Shown: positions 7,498 through 17,332 of the stretch, one piece after another
Layout: each line of letters opens with the position of its first letter
Numbering within the stretch: position 1 is the first letter of the stretch
Source: Exobacillus caeni
GTDB lineage: Bacteria; Bacillota; Bacilli; Bacillales; Guptibacillaceae
NCBI RefSeq assembly: GCF_005747095.1
Contig: NZ_SWLG01000001.1
Span: forward strand, 496,001-560,000
Direction: 5' to 3'
DNA: 64,000 nt
Made by a program: the position numbers and the translations under genes
Notes under the pieces: model-generated
What the model saw: the letters and a program-made list of their open reading frames with translations, nothing else
Databases searched by the model: none
Told to the model about the DNA's origin: nothing

Positions 7498-9459
7498 ATG
7501 TTTAAGAAGGCTTTTGGTTTATTGCAGCGTATTGGTCGCGCACTTATGCTGCCTGTTTCTGTCCTTCCCGCTGCTGGGCTTCTTCTTGGGCTCGGCCATG
7601 AAAATGTGTTTGACATTCCTTTAATGGCACAAGCGGGCGGAGTAATTTTTGATAACCTTCCTTTGCTGTTTGCGATCGGTGTTGCAATTGGACTCGCAGA
7701 TGGTGATGGGGTAGCAGGTATTGCTGCTGTTATCGGTTTCCTTGTCATGAATACAACACTTGGTATCATGGCTGGCTACTTTAATGTAGAAACAATTGAG
7801 ATGCTTGGCATTGAAACGATTCAGATGGGTGTCTTTGGCGGGATCATCATGGGTATTGTAGCCGCATACTTATTTAAGAAATTCTTTGATATCCAGCTTC
7901 CGCAGTTTCTCGGATTCTTTGCCGGAAAGAGGTTTGTACCGATTATTACTGCGGCAACTGCAGTATTGCTTGGAATCTTATTTATCTTTGTATGGCCGCC
8001 GATCCAATCAGGGATCGATTACTTATCTTATCTGGCCGTAGAAGCCAATTCTACAATCGCCGCATTTATTTTCGGTTTTGGACAGCGTGCTTTGATTCCA
8101 TTCGGGCTCCATCATATTTTCTATCAGCCTTTCTGGTTTGAATTTGGACAATATGTAAATGACGCAGGCGAAGTAGTAAAAGGCGATATGAACCGATATT
8201 TTGCCGGCGATCCGACTGCTGGTACATTTATGGCCGGGCTGTTTCCTTTCATGTTGTTCGGCTTGCCTGCAGCTGCGCTGGCGATTTATCATGAAGCCAA
8301 GCCAGAGAAAAGAAAATATGTAGGCGGTATCATGGCGTCTGCAGCACTTACATCCTTTTTAACGGGTATAACAGAACCGATTGAATTTGCGTTTTTATTC
8401 GTTGCTCCAATTCTTTTCTTGCTGCACTGTATTTTTGCCGGCCTTTCATTTGTGGTTATGGATCTGTTAAATGTCAAGGCAGGATTTACATTCTCAGGCG
8501 GGTTCATCGATTATGTGCTTTATTATAACCTTTCTACAAACGCCTGGATGATCATTCCGGTCGGACTTGTTTTTGCATTGATCTATTACTTCGGTTTCCG
8601 TTTTGCGATTCGAAAATGGAATTTGAAAACACCTGGCCGAGAAGATGAGGATTCTCAAGAAGATGATGACGTCACAGTAAGTGGACAGGGTGATACTGGA
8701 GTGGCATTCGGTACGCTTGAAGCACTTGGTGGGCAGGAAAACATAACTAATCTTGATGCATGTATCACAAGGCTAAGAGTATCGGTTAAAGATAAGGATC
8801 AAGTAGATAAAAATAGATTGAAAAAACTTGGCGCTTCTGGTGTTATGGAAGTAGGGAATAATATTCAAGCGATTTTCGGAACACAATCCGATGCTTTGAA
8901 GAACCAGATCAAGGATATTATTGCAGGAAAAACCCCTGAACCTTTAGACGAAGAAAAAGAAGAATCACGTCCTTCAGAAGATTGTGATGCTCCAGTAGAT
9001 GCGGAGGATAATATAGTCTCTCCTGTAAAAGGAAAGCTGCTTCCGATTACTGAAGTTCCTGATGAAGTTTTCTCTGGGAAAATGATGGGAGACGGATTTG
9101 CTGTTGAACCAGCAGATGGATTGGTTATCTCGCCGGTTGATGGTAAAATAGTTAATGTATTCCCTACCAAGCATGCGATCGGACTTGAGTCTGAGAACGG
9201 AAGAGAAATTTTAATCCATTTTGGAATCGACACCGTAAATATGAAAGGCGAAGGATTTGAAATATTTGTTGAACAGGGGGACGAGGTTAAACAGGGCCAA
9301 AAGTTAATGCAAGTTGACCTTGATCTTGTAAAAGAAAAAGCAACATCTACTATTACGCCGATTATATTTACGAATTTAAAGGATGGCGAACGAGTTATCC
9401 TTAACAAACAGGGGAATTCTTCAAGAGAAGAGCAAAACATTATTACTATAAAAAAATAA
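7498..9459 (+). CDS. ptsG: PTS glucose transporter EIICBA
   Basis: Membrane permease that imports and phosphorylates glucose to glucose-6-phosphate. 653 residues, in order: EIIC (about 1-380, multiple membrane helices, with [12 protein letters not shown]), a short acidic linker, EIIB with the phosphorylated Cys422 in DACITRLRV, a second acidic linker, and EIIA with active His574 in [11 protein letters not shown]. It is somewhat shorter than B. subtilis PtsG (699), mainly in the linkers. The start is ATG after GGGGGG. Transcription should depend on the GlcT/RAT switch. Confidence 0.95.
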   Translation: MFKKAFGLLQRIGRALMLPVSVLPAAGLLLGLGHENVFDIPLMAQAGGVIFDNLPLLFAIGVAIGLADGDGVAGIAAVIGFLVMNTTLGIMAGYFNVETIEMLGIETIQMGVFGGIIMGIVAAYLFKKFFDIQLPQFLGFFAGKRFVPIITAATAVLLGILFIFVWPPIQSGIDYLSYLAVEANSTIAAFIFGFGQRALIPFGLHHIFYQPFWFEFGQYVNDAGEVVKGDMNRYFAGDPTAGTFMAGLFPFMLFGLPAAALAIYHEAKPEKRKYVGGIMASAALTSFLTGITEPIEFAFLFVAPILFLLHCIFAGLSFVVMDLLNVKAGFTFSGGFIDYVLYYNLSTNAWMIIPVGLVFALIYYFGFRFAIRKWNLKTPGREDEDSQEDDDVTVSGQGDTGVAFGTLEALGGQENITNLDACITRLRVSVKDKDQVDKNRLKKLGASGVMEVGNNIQAIFGTQSDALKNQIKDIIAGKTPEPLDEEKEESRPSEDCDAPVDAEDNIVSPVKGKLLPITEVPDEVFSGKMMGDGFAVEPADGLVISPVDGKIVNVFPTKHAIGLESENGREILIHFGIDTVNMKGEGFEIFVEQGDEVKQGQKLMQVDLDLVKEKATSTITPIIFTNLKDGERVILNKQGNSSREEQNIITIKK

Positions 9460-9482
9460 ATAAAACGAAAGAGGGATTTAAA

Positions 9483-9749
9483 ATGGCAGAAAAAACTTTT
9501 AACGTAACAAGTGAGTCAGGAATCCATGCACGTCCAGCAACAACACTAGTGAATAAAGCAGGACAATACAGCTCTGATATTACTCTTGAATATAAAGGGA
9601 AGTCAGTAAACTTAAAATCGATCATGGGTGTAATGAGTCTTGGAATTCAAACTGGTTCAGAGGTTACAATTAAAGCGGAAGGCTCTGACGCAGACGAAGC
9701 TATCGCCGGTCTTTCAGAAGTAATGGAAAAAGAAGGACTTGGAGAATAA
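9483..9749 (+). CDS. ptsH: Phosphocarrier protein HPr
   Basis: General PTS phosphocarrier, 88 residues. His15 in SGIHARPA receives phosphate from enzyme I. Ser46 in NLKSIMGV is the HPr kinase/phosphorylase site that makes P-Ser-HPr, the co-repressor of CcpA in Firmicutes. It lies between ptsG and ptsI; its TAA overlaps the ATG of ptsI, which suggests translational coupling. Ribosome site AAAGAGGGA. Confidence 0.98.
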   Translation: MAEKTFNVTSESGIHARPATTLVNKAGQYSSDITLEYKGKSVNLKSIMGVMSLGIQTGSEVTIKAEGSDADEAIAGLSEVMEKEGLGE

Positions 9750-11467
9750 TGACTGCAAGAATAGAAGGAATCGGGGCATCAGCAGGGATTGCGATTGCCA
9801 GAGCGTTTATTTTGGAAAACCCATCCCTGGATGTTTCAGTTAAAAAAATAGATGATGCGGATGCAGAAATCAGCCGCTTTAATGAAGCAGTGGACAAAGC
9901 AAAAGTTGAACTAGAAGCCATTAAAGAAAAGGCTAATGAACAACTTGGAGAAGATAAAGCAGCAATATTTGCTGCTCATCTTCTCGTTTTATCTGACCCA
10001 GAGCTTTTGGATAATGTGAAAGGCAAAATTAAAGATGACCAGTTAAATGCTGAAAGTGCAATGAGCGAAGTATCCAATATGTTCATCTCTATGTTCGAAA
10101 GCATGGACAATGAGTATATGAAGGAAAGAGCCGCAGATATTCGAGACGTCTCAAAAAGAGTGCTTGCACACCTGCTAGGAGTACAATTCACAACTCCTGC
10201 TTCAATTACGGAAAAAGTAGTCATTATCGCTGAAGACCTTACTCCTTCTGATACTGCACAATTAAATCGTGAGTATGTGCAAGGGTTTGCAACTGATATT
10301 GGAGGACGAACATCCCATTCAGCGATCATGGCAAGATCGATGGAAATTCCTGCAGTTGTAGGAACAAAAGATGTTACGAAACAGGTTGAAAATGGACAAC
10401 TTGTTATTGTTGATGGGATTGAAGGAAAAGTAATTGTTGATCCTGATGAGGAAGTAATGAACGAATACAAGACAAAGCAGGAAAACTACGAAAAACAAAA
10501 GAAAGAGTGGGCGAAGCTCGTCAATGAGCCTACTGTTACTTCTGACGAACAGCATATTGAGCTTGCGGCAAATATTGGAACGCCCGAAGATGTTAAGGGA
10601 GTCCTCGAGAATGGGGCAGAAGGCATCGGCCTTTACCGTACAGAGTTCCTTTACATGGGAAGAACAGAACTGCCATCAGAAGAAGAGCAATTCAAAGCTT
10701 ACAGGACAGTTCTTGAAAAGATGGAAGAAAAGCCGGTCGTTATTCGAACACTGGATATTGGAGGGGACAAAGAGCTCCCATACCTTGATCTTCCTAAAGA
10801 GCTAAATCCATTTTTAGGTTTCCGTGCGATTCGCCTATGTCTTGATAAGACTGATATTTTCAAAACACAGCTTCGTGCATTGCTTCGGGCAAGTGTTTAT
10901 GGAAACTTGAAGGTAATGTTTCCGATGATCGCTACTCTTGATGAATTCAGGCAGGCAAAGCAATTCCTTTTAGAAGTTAAAGAGGAACTTAAATCGGAAG
11001 GCAATGAAGTGTCTGACGAAATCGAAGTCGGCATGATGGTTGAAATCCCATCCACTGCGGTGATGGCTGACCAGTTTGCAAAAGAAGTCGACTTTTTCAG
11101 TATCGGTACGAACGATTTGATTCAATATACCATGGCTGCAGACCGTATGAATGAAAAGGTATCTTATTTATACCAGCCATATAATCCCGCCATTCTTAGA
11201 CTTGTTAAAATGGTGATCGATGCAGCTCATAAAGAAAACAAGTGGGCTGGAATGTGCGGTGAAATGGCTGGAGATGCAACCGCTATTCCTATTCTTTTAG
11301 GTCTTGGCCTCGATGAATTCAGTATGAGCGCAACATCTGTTTTACCAGCAAGAAGCCAGCTTAGCAAACTATCCAAAGAAGATGCGGCTTCAAGGGCAAA
11401 AGAGATTTTAGAACTTTCAACGAATACAGAAGTAGTTGAGTATGTGAATAAGCATTTTAATGCCTAA
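9749..11467 (+). CDS. ptsI: PTS enzyme I (phosphoenolpyruvate-protein phosphotransferase)
   Basis: Transfers phosphate from phosphoenolpyruvate to HPr. 572 residues. The N-terminal half carries the phosphohistidine His190 in [13 protein letters not shown]. The C-terminal PEP-binding barrel has [23 protein letters not shown] and the conserved Cys in [15 protein letters not shown] overlap with ptsH; last gene of the ptsGHI operon, followed by a strong terminator. Confidence 0.98.
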   Translation: MTARIEGIGASAGIAIARAFILENPSLDVSVKKIDDADAEISRFNEAVDKAKVELEAIKEKANEQLGEDKAAIFAAHLLVLSDPELLDNVKGKIKDDQLNAESAMSEVSNMFISMFESMDNEYMKERAADIRDVSKRVLAHLLGVQFTTPASITEKVVIIAEDLTPSDTAQLNREYVQGFATDIGGRTSHSAIMARSMEIPAVVGTKDVTKQVENGQLVIVDGIEGKVIVDPDEEVMNEYKTKQENYEKQKKEWAKLVNEPTVTSDEQHIELAANIGTPEDVKGVLENGAEGIGLYRTEFLYMGRTELPSEEEQFKAYRTVLEKMEEKPVVIRTLDIGGDKELPYLDLPKELNPFLGFRAIRLCLDKTDIFKTQLRALLRASVYGNLKVMFPMIATLDEFRQAKQFLLEVKEELKSEGNEVSDEIEVGMMVEIPSTAVMADQFAKEVDFFSIGTNDLIQYTMAADRMNEKVSYLYQPYNPAILRLVKMVIDAAHKENKWAGMCGEMAGDATAIPILLGLGLDEFSMSATSVLPARSQLSKLSKEDAASRAKEILELSTNTEVVEYVNKHFNA

Positions 11468-11474
11468 CATACGG

Positions 11475-11505
11475 AAAGCCTGGCAATGAGTGGCCAGGCT
11501 TTTTG
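11475..11505 (+). terminator. Terminator of ptsGHI
   Basis: AAAGCCTGG, a short loop, CCAGGCTTTTT: a nine-pair stem with a T-run just after the ptsI stop. Confidence 0.93.
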
Positions 11506-11696
11506 TTATTGGGGTTAGTGCGATTGTTTTATATTTCATAGGGACCCTCAAGCCAGGTTAGCTTTAGAAAGCTTTGTTGCTGTTATTTTTCTGGCAGCAT
11601 TAAATTTGTGTTAATCTTTCAAACGGGTTGCAATTCCAGTCGATTACTTGCAAAATAAAAGGTAATATTATTGTGAAGAACGTTTAGGAGGGCATT

Positions 11697-12149
11697 GTGT
11701 TGAATAAAGAATTAACAGAGCAGGATATATCTGTAGCTGATATTGAAAAATCTCTTCGAATGATCGCTGGCATCATCAAACAAAATGGCCGTGAGATTCT
11801 TGGCGGCTTTTCTATTACCCCACCCCAATTTTTGGCCCTGCAGTGGCTTTCTGATAAAGGCGATTTAACAATAGGCGAACTATCTTCAAAAATGTATCTG
11901 GCGTGCAGTACGACGACTGACCTTGTTGATAGAATGGAAAAGAATGAACTGGTTAAAAGAGTAAAAGATCCTCATGATCGAAGAGTGGTAAGAATTCACA
12001 TTCTCGAGAAGGGAACACATATAATAGAAAAGGTAATTAAAAAAAGGCAGCAGTACTTAGAAGATATTATGCAAAATTTTTCGTTTGAAGAAGTGAAAAA
12101 TATTGAGACCAGCTTACAGCTTCTGTATTCCCAGATGAAGCATGATTAA
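11697..12149 (+). CDS. ysmB: MarR-family transcriptional regulator (YsmB-like)
   Basis: About 150 residues with a winged helix-turn-helix of MarR type: LTIGELSSKMYLACSTTTDL is the recognition region, and DPHDRRVVRIHI is the wing with the family DxRxxR-type motif. Its target is unknown. It lies directly before racE, as ysmB does in B. subtilis. GTG and TTG are adjacent at the start; AGGAGGG is five bases from GTG and eight from the TTG at 11700, so the TTG may be used. Confidence 0.88.
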   Translation: MLNKELTEQDISVADIEKSLRMIAGIIKQNGREILGGFSITPPQFLALQWLSDKGDLTIGELSSKMYLACSTTTDLVDRMEKNELVKRVKDPHDRRVVRIHILEKGTHIIEKVIKKRQQYLEDIMQNFSFEEVKNIETSLQLLYSQMKHD

Positions 12150-12219
12150 GCAGCACGATAATGGATTGTAAGCTTAATCAATAAGGAAGTACAACTAGAA
12201 AAGCAGAGAGGCGATTAGA

Positions 12220-13035
12220 TTGAATAAACCTATAGGTGTTATTGATTCCGGTGTCGGTGGCCTGACAGTTGCAAAGGAAATTATCAGGCAGCTGCCAAAA
12301 GAAGAGATTGTTTATCTGGGTGATACTGCAAGATGTCCGTACGGTCCCAGGACGGCAGAAGAGGTTCGGGCATTTACATGGGAAATGACAGAGTACTTGA
12401 TGGATAAACATCAGATAAAAATGCTTGTCATAGCATGCAACACTGCGACAGCCGTAGTTCTTGATGAAATTCAAGAAAAGCTTGAAATTCCAGTTATCGG
12501 TGTTATTCATCCTGGAGCTAGAAGCGCCATTAAGGTTACCCAGAACAAAAGTGTTGGTGTCATAGGCACGACCGGAACAATAACAAGCGGAGCATATGAA
12601 AAAGCATTAAAAAACATCGATAATGATGTGAATGTTGATAGCCTGGCATGTCCCCCTTTTGTTCCTCTAGTTGAGAGCGGACAATTGTCAGGGAAAAATA
12701 CAATAAAGGTTGTACAGGAAACGTTGGAGCCGTTAGTAAATTCAGAGATCGATACTTTGATCTTAGGATGTACACATTATCCTCTCATACAACCGGTCAT
12801 CCAGGCTGTTATCGGGGATGAAATTTCCGTTATTTGTTCAGGAGATGAAACTGCCCTTGAAGTCAGTACTATTTTAGAATATAGCGAGCTTTTATACACA
12901 GGGAACAGAAAACCAGTCCACTGCTTTTTGACCACCGGGTCGAAAACAGTGTTCAATGACATTGCAAACCATTGGTTTGAAGCAGAAATCACAAATGTAC
13001 ATGAAATTAAACTCGGGAAGACCCCACAGGCATAG
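12220..13035 (+). CDS. racE: Glutamate racemase
   Basis: Makes D-glutamate for peptidoglycan. 271 residues (272 in B. subtilis RacE). The cofactor-independent two-cysteine site is present: Cys73 in VIACNTATA and Cys184 in LGCTHYPL, plus [13 protein letters not shown] at the N-terminus and [12 protein letters not shown] start after GAGAGGCG. Probably cotranscribed with the MarR gene (70-base gap, no terminator seen). A strong terminator follows. Confidence 0.95.
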   Translation: MNKPIGVIDSGVGGLTVAKEIIRQLPKEEIVYLGDTARCPYGPRTAEEVRAFTWEMTEYLMDKHQIKMLVIACNTATAVVLDEIQEKLEIPVIGVIHPGARSAIKVTQNKSVGVIGTTGTITSGAYEKALKNIDNDVNVDSLACPPFVPLVESGQLSGKNTIKVVQETLEPLVNSEIDTLILGCTHYPLIQPVIQAVIGDEISVICSGDETALEVSTILEYSELLYTGNRKPVHCFLTTGSKTVFNDIANHWFEAEITNVHEIKLGKTPQA

Positions 13036-13084
13036 TTTAAATAACGTACCAGTTTCCTAAAACCATTCAATGCAAAGAAACGAA

Positions 13085-13143
13085 AAACAGCAAAAAACAC
13101 ATGGAGCTCCATTAAGCTTCATGTGTTTTTTTTTGCTGTTTTT
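13085..13143 (+). terminator. Long terminator hairpin after racE
   Basis: AACAGCAAAAAACACATG and CATGTGTTTTTTTTTGCTGTT pair around an inner AGCT/AGCT stem, followed by further T residues. Confidence 0.92.
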
Positions 13144-13344
13144 ATTCGTATCGTTTGTTTTTTCTCCAGTTTGCCAACTACTTTAAACGCTTCCTTTGAT
13201 CATTTTTACGGATGAAAACCATTTGGCCAAATAATATTCCTATCCTACCCGATCATGAAAAAATAAATAACTTTTCAGGTTAAGGTCTAAAAGTTTAACA
13301 AGCTCGTATACATGATAGTACAAACCATCTGAGGAGGGAAAAGA
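13144..13344 (+). other. Intergenic region before gerM with a weak sigma-E-like promoter
   Basis: Mostly featureless AT-rich DNA. It holds a perfect palindrome ATTTGGCCAAAT (13221-13232) and a weak sigma-E-like pair GTCTAAAA (13285-13292), 14 bases, TATACATG (13307-13314). The latter matches the consensus only in part, so promoter assignment is tentative. Confidence 0.3.
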
Positions 13345-14463
13345 ATGCATCGTTTTAGAAAACATGGGATCTTGCTGGTCTTGCTGGCTATTCTATTAAC
13401 CATAACCGGGTGTGGCTTTGGTCTCGATAAGACACTGAAAGAAATTGATCCCCCAAAAGTAGATTATGTGGATGATGAAAAAGCACTGGATACAGATGCT
13501 TCCGGTTCTGAAAAAAGCGCCACCGAAGAACCTTCTGATGGATCTTCTGTAGACAAGGCTGATGAATCTTCTGCAGCCCCGGGAGAGGAAGGTGCGGCGG
13601 AAACAACTGGACGTCAATTATACTTACTTGATAAGAACGGAATGGTCGTTCCACAGATGTTGCAGCTTCCTGCAACGAAAGAAGTTGCTAAACAAGCTCT
13701 TGAATATTTAGTAAAGGACGGCCCTGTCACAGAATTGCTGCCTAACGGCTTTCAGGCAGTGATCCCTGCCGATACAAAGGTTTCAGTTAACAAAGTGGAT
13801 GATACAATAGTTGCAGACTTCTCAAAGGAGTTTGAAAACTACCAGGCTGATCAAGAACAGGCTATTCTTGAAGCCATCACATGGACATTGACGCAGTTTG
13901 ATGGCGTGAAAAATGTAAAGCTTCGAATTAACGGACATGATTTAACAGAAATGCCAGTCAACGGAACGCCTATCGGAGATGGAGTAAGCAGGGCTGATGG
14001 CATTAATGTCCAGATGGGGAATATCGTTGATGTGACAAACAGTACCGGTGTAACATTATACTTCCTGGCTCAAAGTGATGACCAAACCTATTATGTTCCG
14101 GTAACCAAACGCGTTGAGGGAGCAAAAGATAACGTAGCAGCTACAATAAAAGGATTGATCGAAGGGCCGGCATTAGAAACAGGATTGTTTACCGAGTTTT
14201 CAAGAGATGTAAAAGTGTTGAACAAAACACTTGATGAAGGGCTTCTAACACTTGATTTTAATGAAGCGATACTTGGCGGCGAAAAACAGCAGGCAATTTC
14301 AGATGAAGCATTGAACTCACTTGTTTTATCATTAACAGAGCAGAACAGCATTAAAGAAGTAGCGATTACAGTAGACGGAAAAGCCGGTATCCTGAATGAA
14401 AAAGGAGAGCCATTATCAGAACCGGTAACACGTCCTGTAAAGGTCAACGCGGTAGGTTTTTAA
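13345..14463 (+). CDS. gerM: Spore germination/sporulation lipoprotein GerM
   Basis: A 372-residue envelope lipoprotein needed for sporulation and germination in B. subtilis. The signal peptide ends in a lipobox LTITGC with Cys23. Then comes an acidic Ser/Glu-rich linker (about 35-90) and two GerMN domains (about 100-205 and 235-350), each with the ADFSKEF or LDFNEAI type strand. Its length is close to B. subtilis GerM (366). ATG start after GAGGAGGG. It stands alone between two terminators. Confidence 0.93.
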   Translation: MHRFRKHGILLVLLAILLTITGCGFGLDKTLKEIDPPKVDYVDDEKALDTDASGSEKSATEEPSDGSSVDKADESSAAPGEEGAAETTGRQLYLLDKNGMVVPQMLQLPATKEVAKQALEYLVKDGPVTELLPNGFQAVIPADTKVSVNKVDDTIVADFSKEFENYQADQEQAILEAITWTLTQFDGVKNVKLRINGHDLTEMPVNGTPIGDGVSRADGINVQMGNIVDVTNSTGVTLYFLAQSDDQTYYVPVTKRVEGAKDNVAATIKGLIEGPALETGLFTEFSRDVKVLNKTLDEGLLTLDFNEAILGGEKQQAISDEALNSLVLSLTEQNSIKEVAITVDGKAGILNEKGEPLSEPVTRPVKVNAVGF

Positions 14464-14481
14464 TTCGGAATGTGATACGAT

Positions 14482-14510
14482 AGGGAGGCAGGCGTAAGCC
14501 TCCTCTTTTT
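14482..14510 (+). terminator. Terminator of gerM
   Basis: GGGAGGC, loop, GCCTCC then TCTTTTTATT, 20 bases after the gerM stop. Confidence 0.88.
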
Positions 14511-14514
14511 ATTT

Positions 14515-14578
14515 GGCTCTTTTCTAAAAGCATGTTGTTTCTGGAATTTTGTTAAAAGAAACTTCTTTAGAAAATGCC
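14515..14578. repeat. Palindromic intergenic element
   Basis: Outer arms GGCTCTTTTCTAAAAG (14515-14530) and CTTTAGAAAATGCC (14565-14578) are near-perfect reverse complements. Inside, GTTTCT pairs with AGAAAC. The 64-base element folds into one interrupted hairpin and has no coding potential. It could be a small palindromic repeat family member; no second copy occurs in this window. Confidence 0.5.
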
Positions 14579-14679
14579 TGGAAGCCTAAAATTCCATGTT
14601 GAATTATAGGGCTTTAAATCCTCTATTTGTGTAAAAACTGGACTATAATTTTAAAAACACAACCTTTTGTCATAAATAA

Positions 14680-14800
14680 CGGAATGGATGGCCACAAATA
14701 ATATTCCCCGATACATTGAATCGGAGAGGTGCACCGCCCGATTGTGGAAAGTGGCGCAACATGGAGCGGCACTCAACCACTCCTACTTAAATAGCAAGAA
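14680..14800 (+). other. Unexplained GC-richer, structure-prone segment upstream of rph
   Basis: Within a 507-base gap this stretch is richer in G and C than its surroundings and contains nested short complements: GGAAT/ATTCC, CCGAT/ATCGG (14708-14724), the palindrome GGTGCACC and GTGG/CCAC. A 69-codon ORF (14688-14897) crosses it but has no clear ribosome site and no recognisable sequence. I cannot assign it to a known RNA class. The rest of the gap to 14970 shows only a small hairpin, ACACT/AGTGT near 14930. Confidence 0.35.
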
Positions 14801-14970
14801 TGTTAATGAAAAAAAGCAAAGAATAAAGTGTACAAAAATTTCCGTTTTTCCTTTGATTCGCTCTGGGAAAACATACATATACATAAGCTATGGCTAACTG
14901 TATGTAACTAATTTTAATGGTTGGTTACACTAAAACAGTGTCTGGCATATAGGTTGAAGGAGGAAAACAG

Positions 14971-15756
14971 ATGAGAACAGATGGGCGTTCGAAAGATGAA
15001 TTAAGACGGGTACATATTGAAAAAGATTATATCAAACATCCGGAAGGATCTGTATTGATTACCGTTGGAGATACAAAAGTAATCTGCTCTGCAAGCATAG
15101 AAGAAAGGGTTCCTCCTTTTATGAGAAATCAGGGAAAAGGCTGGATAACCGCAGAATACGCTATGCTTCCCCGGGCTACCGAACAGCGTAACATCCGGGA
15201 ATCGTCAAAAGGAAAGGTTTCCGGAAGAACGATGGAAATACAGCGGCTGATCGGCCGGGCTCTAAGATCGGTTGTAGACTTAGACAAATTGGGTGAGCGT
15301 ACGCTCTGGGTTGACTGTGATGTGATCCAGGCTGACGGAGGAACTAGAACCGCTTCAATTACAGGAGCTTTTGTTGCAATGGTGCTGGCATTTGAAAAAC
15401 TTCTTGAGAAGAAAACAATAAAAACATTGCCTATTAAAGATTTTCTTGCAGCTACTTCTGTAGGAGTAATTGATAGTCAGGGAGAAGTACTCGATCTTTG
15501 TTACGAAGAGGATTCTAAAGCAGATGTAGACATGAATGTCATAATGACTGGAAACGGAGAGTTCGTTGAATTGCAGGGAACAGGAGAGGAAGCTACTTTT
15601 TCGGTAACACAACTGAATAAGTTGCTAGAACTGGCTGATAAGGGCATAAGAGAGCTTATAGATCTACAAAAAGAAGTTTTAGGAGAAGTTGCGGATCTTG
15701 TCGGAAACGTAGAGGTATCTTCAAAAAGTGACAATAACTCAGGTGCCGGTAAATGA
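14971..15756 (+). CDS. rph: Ribonuclease PH
   Basis: Phosphorolytic 3'-5' exoribonuclease that trims tRNA 3' ends. 261 residues. The N-terminus [12 protein letters not shown], the arginine-rich [17 protein letters not shown] and the active-site region [18 protein letters not shown] are all intact. It has a serine- and asparagine-rich tail slightly longer than the B. subtilis protein (245). Ribosome site GGAGGAAA. The stop codon overlaps the start of the next gene (ATGA). Confidence 0.97.
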   Translation: MRTDGRSKDELRRVHIEKDYIKHPEGSVLITVGDTKVICSASIEERVPPFMRNQGKGWITAEYAMLPRATEQRNIRESSKGKVSGRTMEIQRLIGRALRSVVDLDKLGERTLWVDCDVIQADGGTRTASITGAFVAMVLAFEKLLEKKTIKTLPIKDFLAATSVGVIDSQGEVLDLCYEEDSKADVDMNVIMTGNGEFVELQGTGEEATFSVTQLNKLLELADKGIRELIDLQKEVLGEVADLVGNVEVSSKSDNNSGAGK

Positions 15757-16343
15757 ATAAGGTTTTGATCGCATCTAAAAACAAAGGGAAAATCAAAGAA
15801 TTTGAAGCGATGTTTGCGAAGCACGGAATTAAAGTATATTCCCTTTATGACCTTGAAGAAGACTATGACTTAGAAGAAACCGGAACAACTTTTGAGGAAA
15901 ACGCGGCGTTAAAAGCGGAGACGATAATGGAAATCACCAATACAATGGTTCTCGCTGATGATTCCGGGCTTGTTGTTGATGCCTTAGACGGAAGACCCGG
16001 GGTTTACTCTGCAAGGTATGCTGGTGAAGAAAAAAACGATGAAGCAAACTTGCAAAAAGTTTTAAAAGAATTAGAAGGTATTCCTGCAGAACAAAGGGCA
16101 GCCAGGTTTGTCGCTGTTCTCGCTTTGTCCGTACCTGGAGAGAAGACAAGAACCTTCCGAGGAGCATGTGATGGTATCATCATAGATGAAAAAAGAGGCG
16201 AGAACGGTTTTGGTTATGACCCGATCTTCTATCTTCCAGATAAACAGAAAACGATGGCAGAAATTTCGAAAGAAGAAAAGAATAAGATTTCCCATCGGGC
16301 AGCTGCTCTTAAAAAACTTGAAGAAGAACTGGGTACCCTTTAA
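15753..16343 (+). CDS. ysnA: XTP/dITP diphosphatase (RdgB/HAM1 family, YsnA)
   Basis: House-cleaning enzyme hydrolysing non-canonical purine triphosphates (dITP, XTP) to monophosphates. 196 residues. [40 protein letters not shown] and [10 protein letters not shown] are the family signatures. Start ATG shares bases with the rph stop (four-base overlap), so it is translationally coupled to rph, as in B. subtilis. Confidence 0.95.
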   Translation: MNKVLIASKNKGKIKEFEAMFAKHGIKVYSLYDLEEDYDLEETGTTFEENAALKAETIMEITNTMVLADDSGLVVDALDGRPGVYSARYAGEEKNDEANLQKVLKELEGIPAEQRAARFVAVLALSVPGEKTRTFRGACDGIIIDEKRGENGFGYDPIFYLPDKQKTMAEISKEEKNKISHRAAALKKLEEELGTL

Positions 16344-16348
16344 ACGGG

Positions 16349-16378
16349 CAAGGGACGGCTTAACTAAGCTGTTCCTTG
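16349..16378 (+). terminator. Strong hairpin between ysnA and ysnB
   Basis: CAAGGGACGGCTT and AAGCTGTTCCTTG pair over 13 positions (two G-T) around a four-base loop, just after ysnA. It is followed directly by TATAATG, not a T-run. It may attenuate, or protect the rph-ysnA mRNA end; as a terminator it is atypical. Confidence 0.5.
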
Positions 16379-16424
16379 TATAATGAAATGGAGTAAACCG
16401 GCTATACAAAAAGGAGTTGTCTGA

Positions 16425-16943
16425 ATGAAAGCCCTTATAGTAAGTGACAACCACGGTTCAAAAGAGCTACTGCAAACAGTTTTGAAGCGGCATGGAACAG
16501 ATGCGGATGTGATGATTCATTGCGGGGACTCTGAACTGCCTGCTGATTCAGAAGAAATGCAGCCCTTTATAAAAGTGGCAGGAAACTGTGATGTAGACCC
16601 ACAATACCCAAATGAAGTGACGAAAGAACTCGGCGGAATTCCTTTCTTCGTTACTCACGGGCACCATTACAATGTAAAAATGTCATTGATGAACCTGATG
16701 TACAAAGCCGAGGAAACTGCAGCGACAGTAATTTGTTATGGGCATTCCCATATTGCCCAATCGTTTCAAGAAAACGGGAAAATCTTTATTAATCCCGGGA
16801 GCATTCGTTTGCCGCGCATGAGAAGAGAAGGCACATATGTCATCTGTGAAAAGTTAGAAGATGGTCGATTAAACGTTTCCTACTATAGTGAAGACGGTGA
16901 AAAGATAGAGGCATTAACCGCTAATTATCCGCTTTATTTATGA
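16425..16943 (+). CDS. ysnB: Metallophosphoesterase, YfcE/MJ0936 type (YsnB)
   Basis: A 172-residue calcineurin-like phosphoesterase. The metal-site motifs appear in order: DNHGS, GDSE, GNCD, THGHHYN and GHSH. Related enzymes hydrolyse phosphodiesters in vitro; the natural substrate is unknown. Follows rph-ysnA as in B. subtilis, after an 81-base gap holding a strong hairpin. Ribosome site AAAGGAG. Confidence 0.92.
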   Translation: MKALIVSDNHGSKELLQTVLKRHGTDADVMIHCGDSELPADSEEMQPFIKVAGNCDVDPQYPNEVTKELGGIPFFVTHGHHYNVKMSLMNLMYKAEETAATVICYGHSHIAQSFQENGKIFINPGSIRLPRMRREGTYVICEKLEDGRLNVSYYSEDGEKIEALTANYPLYL

Positions 16944-16956
16944 TAGAGATTGCCTG

Positions 16957-16985
16957 TTGACATTATTTTTTGTTTAGGATATAGT
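16957..16985 (+). promoter_or_regulatory. Sigma-A promoter of the tRNA pair
   Basis: TTGACA (16957-16962), 17-base spacer, TATAGT (16980-16985), about 33 bases before tRNA-Gly. A consensus -35 fits a strong stable-RNA promoter. Confidence 0.9.
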
Positions 16986-17017
16986 AATCTATGTCGCTGT
17001 TAGTTAACACTATATTT

Positions 17018-17091
17018 GCGGGTGTAGTTTAGTGGTAAAACCTCAGCCTTCCAAGCTGATGTCGTGAGTTCGATTCTCATCACCCGCTCCA
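17018..17091 (+). tRNA. tRNA-Gly(TCC)
   Basis: A 74-base cloverleaf. Acceptor GCGGGTG pairs with CACCCGC; anticodon stem TCAGC/GCTGA encloses CTTCCAA with anticodon TCC; the T arm is GTGAG-TTCGATT-CTCAT. CCA is encoded. Confidence 0.97.
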
Positions 17092-17095
17092 TTTT

Positions 17096-17172
<77 letters not shown>

Positions 17173-17201
17173 TGCAGCATATTAATGGAAGTACATATAT
17201 G

Positions 17202-17237
17202 AAAAGTCACTGTCACATTGACAGCGGCTTTTTTTGT
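17202..17237 (+). terminator. Terminator of the tRNA operon
   Basis: AAAAGTCACTGTC and GACAGCGGCTTTTTTT form a 13-position stem with one mismatch, followed by a T-run. Confidence 0.9.
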
Positions 17238-17332
17238 GTTTCAACCTTTCTTTCTCTTAGAAATAACGGTTTCTATTTTCCTGCTTCAGGGTACTTCAAT
17301 AGAGTAACTTCACGGCGAGGAGGGGAAGCTTT

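Noticed and set aside
14688-14897. 69-codon ORF before rph
   Set aside because: No proper ribosome site; reported only as part of a structure-prone segment.
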